DNA from: Cohnella sp. GbtcB17
Lineage (GTDB): Bacteria; Bacillota; Bacilli; Paenibacillales; Paenibacillaceae
Length of the DNA: 64,000 bases
Assembly (NCBI RefSeq): GCF_019091135.1
Contig: NZ_JAGXJW010000014.1
Coordinates: 81,399-145,398 of the forward strand
Direction of reading: 5' to 3'
Part shown: positions 61,578 to 64,000 of the stretch, in pieces
Layout: each line of letters starts with the position of its first letter
Numbering within the stretch: the stretch's first letter is position 1
The notes under the pieces: model-generated
What the model was told of the DNA's origin: nothing
What the model saw: only the letters and a program-made list of their open reading frames with translations
Database searches by the model: none
Program-made: the position numbers and the translations under genes

Positions 61578-61626
61578 AAGACATCGCCGCTCCCTTCTCT
61601 TAAGGAAGGAGGCGGCGATGTCTTTT
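61576..61626. terminator. Bidirectional terminator
   Basis: AAAAGACATCGCCGC pairs with GCGGCGATGTCTTTT, extended by a CTTC/GAAG inner stem. It separates the unknown gene from the convergent MFS gene. Confidence 0.92.
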
Positions 61627-61630
61627 ATAT

Positions 61631-62815
61631 TTATGCCTCGGACGCAGACGCGCGCCGCTCATAGGCGAAGAACAGCATGGCGACGCTAAGGATCGCGCAG
61701 ATCGTATACATGGACGGATACGAGACCAGGTCGGCGACGGGCCCCATGACGATGCTGCCCAGCGACATGCCCAAATCGGCCATGGCGATGAACAATCCGA
61801 GCAGTACATTGCGGCTCGCGGCAGGAAGGACAAAGGACAGGTACGACGTCAGCGCGGGATAGAGAAGCGCCTGCGCGACACCGAGCAGGAGGGCGCCGGT
61901 ATAGAAAAATGCTGCGCCTCCCGCCGCCGCGAAGCCGATCGCCTGCGCCGCCGCCGCGATGAGCAGCGTCACGGTCACGACATAACCGGTATGCCACCGG
62001 CCGTCGGATGGGATTCGTTTTCTCCATACCCAACGGGTCGCGACCAACGTCCCCGCCTGCAGCAAGAGATAGATCTCCGCATGGCCGGCTCGAACCTGCG
62101 GCGCATACAGCGGGATAAAGGTGGTCGACGCGCCGAATACGAGAGAGGCGGCCAGCATCAGCATGCTGCACCTGAACAACCGTGGATGCCGGATCAACTG
62201 GCCGAACGATTGAAGCATTTCCGTCCCTTGTTTCTTCTGGTCCGCCGTGGGCTTGCCTGCATGCGGGGTCATCCTGGCGGTATAGCCGACGACCCCTGTG
62301 AGGAGCGCAAACGCGATCATCGATGCGGCGAACCAGAAGGAAGTCCCCGATTGCCACATGCCGACCGCGAGCAGGGGGCCGAAGATGCCCGGCACGGAAG
62401 CGACGAGGGAATACATCGAAATGCCCTGCGACCGCTCCCGGTCGGGCAGCGCGTCGATGATGCCGAGCTGCAGCGCCATGGAGAAAAAGGCGGTGCACGC
62501 GCCTTGCAGCATGCGGGCGGCCAAATAACCGCCGAGACCGGTCACCGTGTAGAGAAGCAGCGCCAGTCCGTTAACGACGAGGATCGTCCGCAGGACCGGT
62601 ATGGGTCCATATCTGTGAATCAGAAGGCCCGCCCAGGGCCGGAACAGCATGGTCGTGAACAAATAGGCGCCCATGATGATGCCGATCGCCGTATTGGTCG
62701 CCCCCAGCGACTGGCCCTTCAGCGGCAGGATGACATTCAGAACCGAATTGGCGCCGAAGTACAATAGCGTAAGTCCGTACAATCGCAAAAATGGGAAAGA
62801 TAATGCGCCTTTCAA
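61631..62815 (-). CDS. MFS exporter, candidate opine-metallophore exporter (CntE-like)
   Basis: A 12-helix MFS transporter of 394 residues (LTLLYFGANSVLNVILPLKG at the N terminus, then AYLFTTMLFRPWAGLLIHRY as motif A, AARMLQGACTAFFSMALQ in helix 4). The TTG start at 62813-62815 follows GAGGAG. It is the last gene of a minus-strand run whose two upstream genes encode dipeptide/nickel-type ABC ATPases. In staphylopine-type operons the order is cntD, cntF, cntE, where CntE exports the metallophore. The same order here makes that role likely, but sequence alone would only say MFS. Confidence 0.75.
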   Translation of the reverse strand: MKGALSFPFLRLYGLTLLYFGANSVLNVILPLKGQSLGATNTAIGIIMGAYLFTTMLFRPWAGLLIHRYGPIPVLRTILVVNGLALLLYTVTGLGGYLAARMLQGACTAFFSMALQLGIIDALPDRERSQGISMYSLVASVPGIFGPLLAVGMWQSGTSFWFAASMIAFALLTGVVGYTARMTPHAGKPTADQKKQGTEMLQSFGQLIRHPRLFRCSMLMLAASLVFGASTTFIPLYAPQVRAGHAEIYLLLQAGTLVATRWVWRKRIPSDGRWHTGYVVTVTLLIAAAAQAIGFAAAGGAAFFYTGALLLGVAQALLYPALTSYLSFVLPAASRNVLLGLFIAMADLGMSLGSIVMGPVADLVSYPSMYTICAILSVAMLFFAYERRASASEA

Positions 62816-62853
62816 GCTGCAGCTCCTCTCTCAGGTCGTTCGAGGCTTAGCGG

Positions 62854-63597
62854 TTACCTGATCATCATGCGGAGCAACTGCCGCGCATAGGGAGATTGAA
62901 CGTCTTTCAGGCGTTCCATTCGAATGTTCTCCTCGATCCTGCCGTTTCGCATGATGAGGGCCCGGTCGCACAAATAGGCCGCCGCCTCGATATCGTGGGT
63001 GATAAAAATATAGCCCATCCTGCAAGACGATCGCAGCGATCTCAGCAAATCGAGGATCTGAACCTGCACCGAGCCGTCCAGGGCGCTCACCGCTTCGTCC
63101 AGCAGCAGGCATCGCGGCTGCGTGGAGACGGCTCTCGCGATGCAGACGCGCTGCGCCTCGCCGCCCGACAGCTCATGCGGGTATTTGCCGCGATAGGAGA
63201 CGTCCAGGCCGACTTGCTCAAGCAGCCGGTCGATTGCCGGGCGCTGCTCGCGCGTTTCCACCCCCAGCAGCTTCAACGGCTCGCGCAGCGCCTGCTCGAC
63301 CGTATAGAACGGATTGATCGAGGAGGCGTAATCCTGAAAGACCGCGCCGATGCTGCCTGCCCGCATCCGGCGCCGGTCGATGCGCCGCCCGTCCCACAGG
63401 ACGCGTCCGTGGTCCGGCTGCTCGATGCCGAGCGCAAGCCTTCCCAGCGTCGACTTGCCGCTGCCGCTCTCGCCGGTGGTGTCCACGCTCTCGCCCGGGC
63501 GCCATTCGAAGCTGCTCCCGGAGAGCGCCTGCCGACGCTCCTTTACGAACAGCCCACTCTTCTTATAAATCTTGCTGACGTTGTCCATGACAAGCAT
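62854..63597 (-). CDS. ABC transporter ATPase (OppF/NikE/CntF-like)
   Basis: A cytosolic ATPase subunit of 247 residues: Walker A GESGSGKST, Q-loop AVFQDYASSINP, signature LSGGEAQRV, Walker B CLLLDEAVSALD, switch His in ITHDIEAAAYL. The DYASSINP motif is typical of the dipeptide/nickel (PepT) family. It ends 38 bp before the MFS gene and overlaps the upstream ATPase gene by 35 bp, so all three are one operon. It would energise uptake of peptides or metal-metallophore complexes. Confidence 0.9.
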   Translation of the reverse strand: MLVMDNVSKIYKKSGLFVKERRQALSGSSFEWRPGESVDTTGESGSGKSTLGRLALGIEQPDHGRVLWDGRRIDRRRMRAGSIGAVFQDYASSINPFYTVEQALREPLKLLGVETREQRPAIDRLLEQVGLDVSYRGKYPHELSGGEAQRVCIARAVSTQPRCLLLDEAVSALDGSVQVQILDLLRSLRSSCRMGYIFITHDIEAAAYLCDRALIMRNGRIEENIRMERLKDVQSPYARQLLRMMIR

Positions 63598-64000
63598 CGC
63601 CGCCGCCCCCCATCAGTTGATCGAAATGCCGGTTCAGCGCCAGCTTCGCCGACACCAGGCGGCGGGTATATTCGTGCCGGGCCGAGGCGAAGAGATCCCG
63701 GGCCTTGCCGCGCTCCACGACGGCGCCGTCCTTCATGACGAGCATATCGTCCGCGATGCGCCTGACGATGCCGAGGTCGTGCGTGACGAAGATCGTCGCG
63801 CAGCCGATCCGCTCGCGCAGCGCGACGAACTGCTCCAGCACCTCGAACTGCGAGACCGTATCGTGCGCCGTCGTCGGCTCGTCCGCGATGACGATATCGG
63901 GCTCGAGGGCGAGCGCGAGCGCGATCATCGCCCGCTGCAGCATGCCGCCCGCCAGCTCGTGCGGATAGCCGTACATGACCGCGTTCGGGTCCTTCAGCAG
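63563..64000 (-). CDS. ABC transporter ATPase (OppD/NikD/CntD-like), partial
   Basis: This is the C-terminal part of the partner ATPase; the gene continues past the right edge. Visible are YPHELAGGMLQRAMIALALA (signature in the form LAGGM), Walker B IVIADEPTTAHDT and the switch His in FVTHDLGIVRRIA. The usual PTTALD is PTTAHD here. Translation overlaps the downstream ATPase by 35 bp. In nickel- and opine-uptake operons the D-type ATPase gene precedes the E/F-type gene, as here. Confidence 0.88.
   Translation of the reverse strand: MLKDPNAVMYGYPHELAGGMLQRAMIALALALEPDIVIADEPTTAHDTVSQFEVLEQFVALRERIGCATIFVTHDLGIVRRIADDMLVMKDGAVVERGKARDLFASARHEYTRRLVSAKLALNRHFDQLMGGGGDACHGQRQQDL

Overview
The window (about 58% GC by eye) looks like a chromosome segment of a spore-forming member of the Paenibacillaceae, such as Paenibacillus or Cohnella. 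The indications are several paired YesM-type histidine kinases and YesN-type AraC response regulators, very long exoenzymes ending in three S-layer homology (SLH) domains, a SpoIIP-like sporulation hydrolase, strong Shine-Dalgarno sites with frequent GTG/TTG starts, and a BlaI/M56 pair. No rRNA, tRNA, CRISPR array, IS element or prophage was seen.

Layout. 1-1460 (minus): the edge of an AraC regulator that appears frameshifted, and a PhyH-family dioxygenase. 1593-13957: carbohydrate locus I, with a divergent yesM/yesN-type pair facing a solute-binding lipoprotein, two permeases and a giant SLH-anchored GH43-like enzyme. 14083-21443: mixed housekeeping and regulatory genes (WYL regulator, VOC protein, YdeI-like protein, SpoIIP-like hydrolase, HAD phosphatase, a LacI gene broken by an in-frame TAG, a double nitroreductase facing a MarR regulator).

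21523-40504: carbohydrate locus II. It runs AraC regulator, YesM kinase, YesN regulator, GH99/WbsX-like protein, secreted DUF4038 (GH140-like) enzyme, binding protein, two permeases, a roughly 1050-residue glycoside hydrolase and an SLH-anchored DUF4038 enzyme. The two putative target operons start from promoters that share a conserved upstream element at the same distance from the -10 box, as expected if the adjacent response regulator controls both. The enzyme set (GH140-like, GH43-like, a large GH106/GH138-like protein) suggests plant cell-wall material, perhaps pectin, but the substrate cannot be read from sequence.

40655-42893: small genes and a truncated esterase. 43395-52133: a SARP-type response regulator overlapping a hybrid kinase with two different kinase cores, then an SLH surface protein with GLUG motifs. 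This module is bracketed by two intergenic islands with the same two-part architecture: four 52-bp hairpin units (A) followed by about three 52-bp units of another sequence (B). 52788-59474: DoxX-like protein, oligoendopeptidase F, BlaI/M56 pair with twin operators, a WYL-domain remnant, and a TetR/MFS efflux pair sharing an operator.

59505-64000: two small exported proteins, then an apparent zinc-starvation neighbourhood. It holds a Zur-box-like site in front of an unusual ribosomal protein L33 gene, an unknown gene, and (minus strand) ABC ATPase, ABC ATPase and MFS exporter in the order cntD-cntF-cntE known from staphylopine-type opine metallophore operons. The rest of that operon would lie beyond the right edge.
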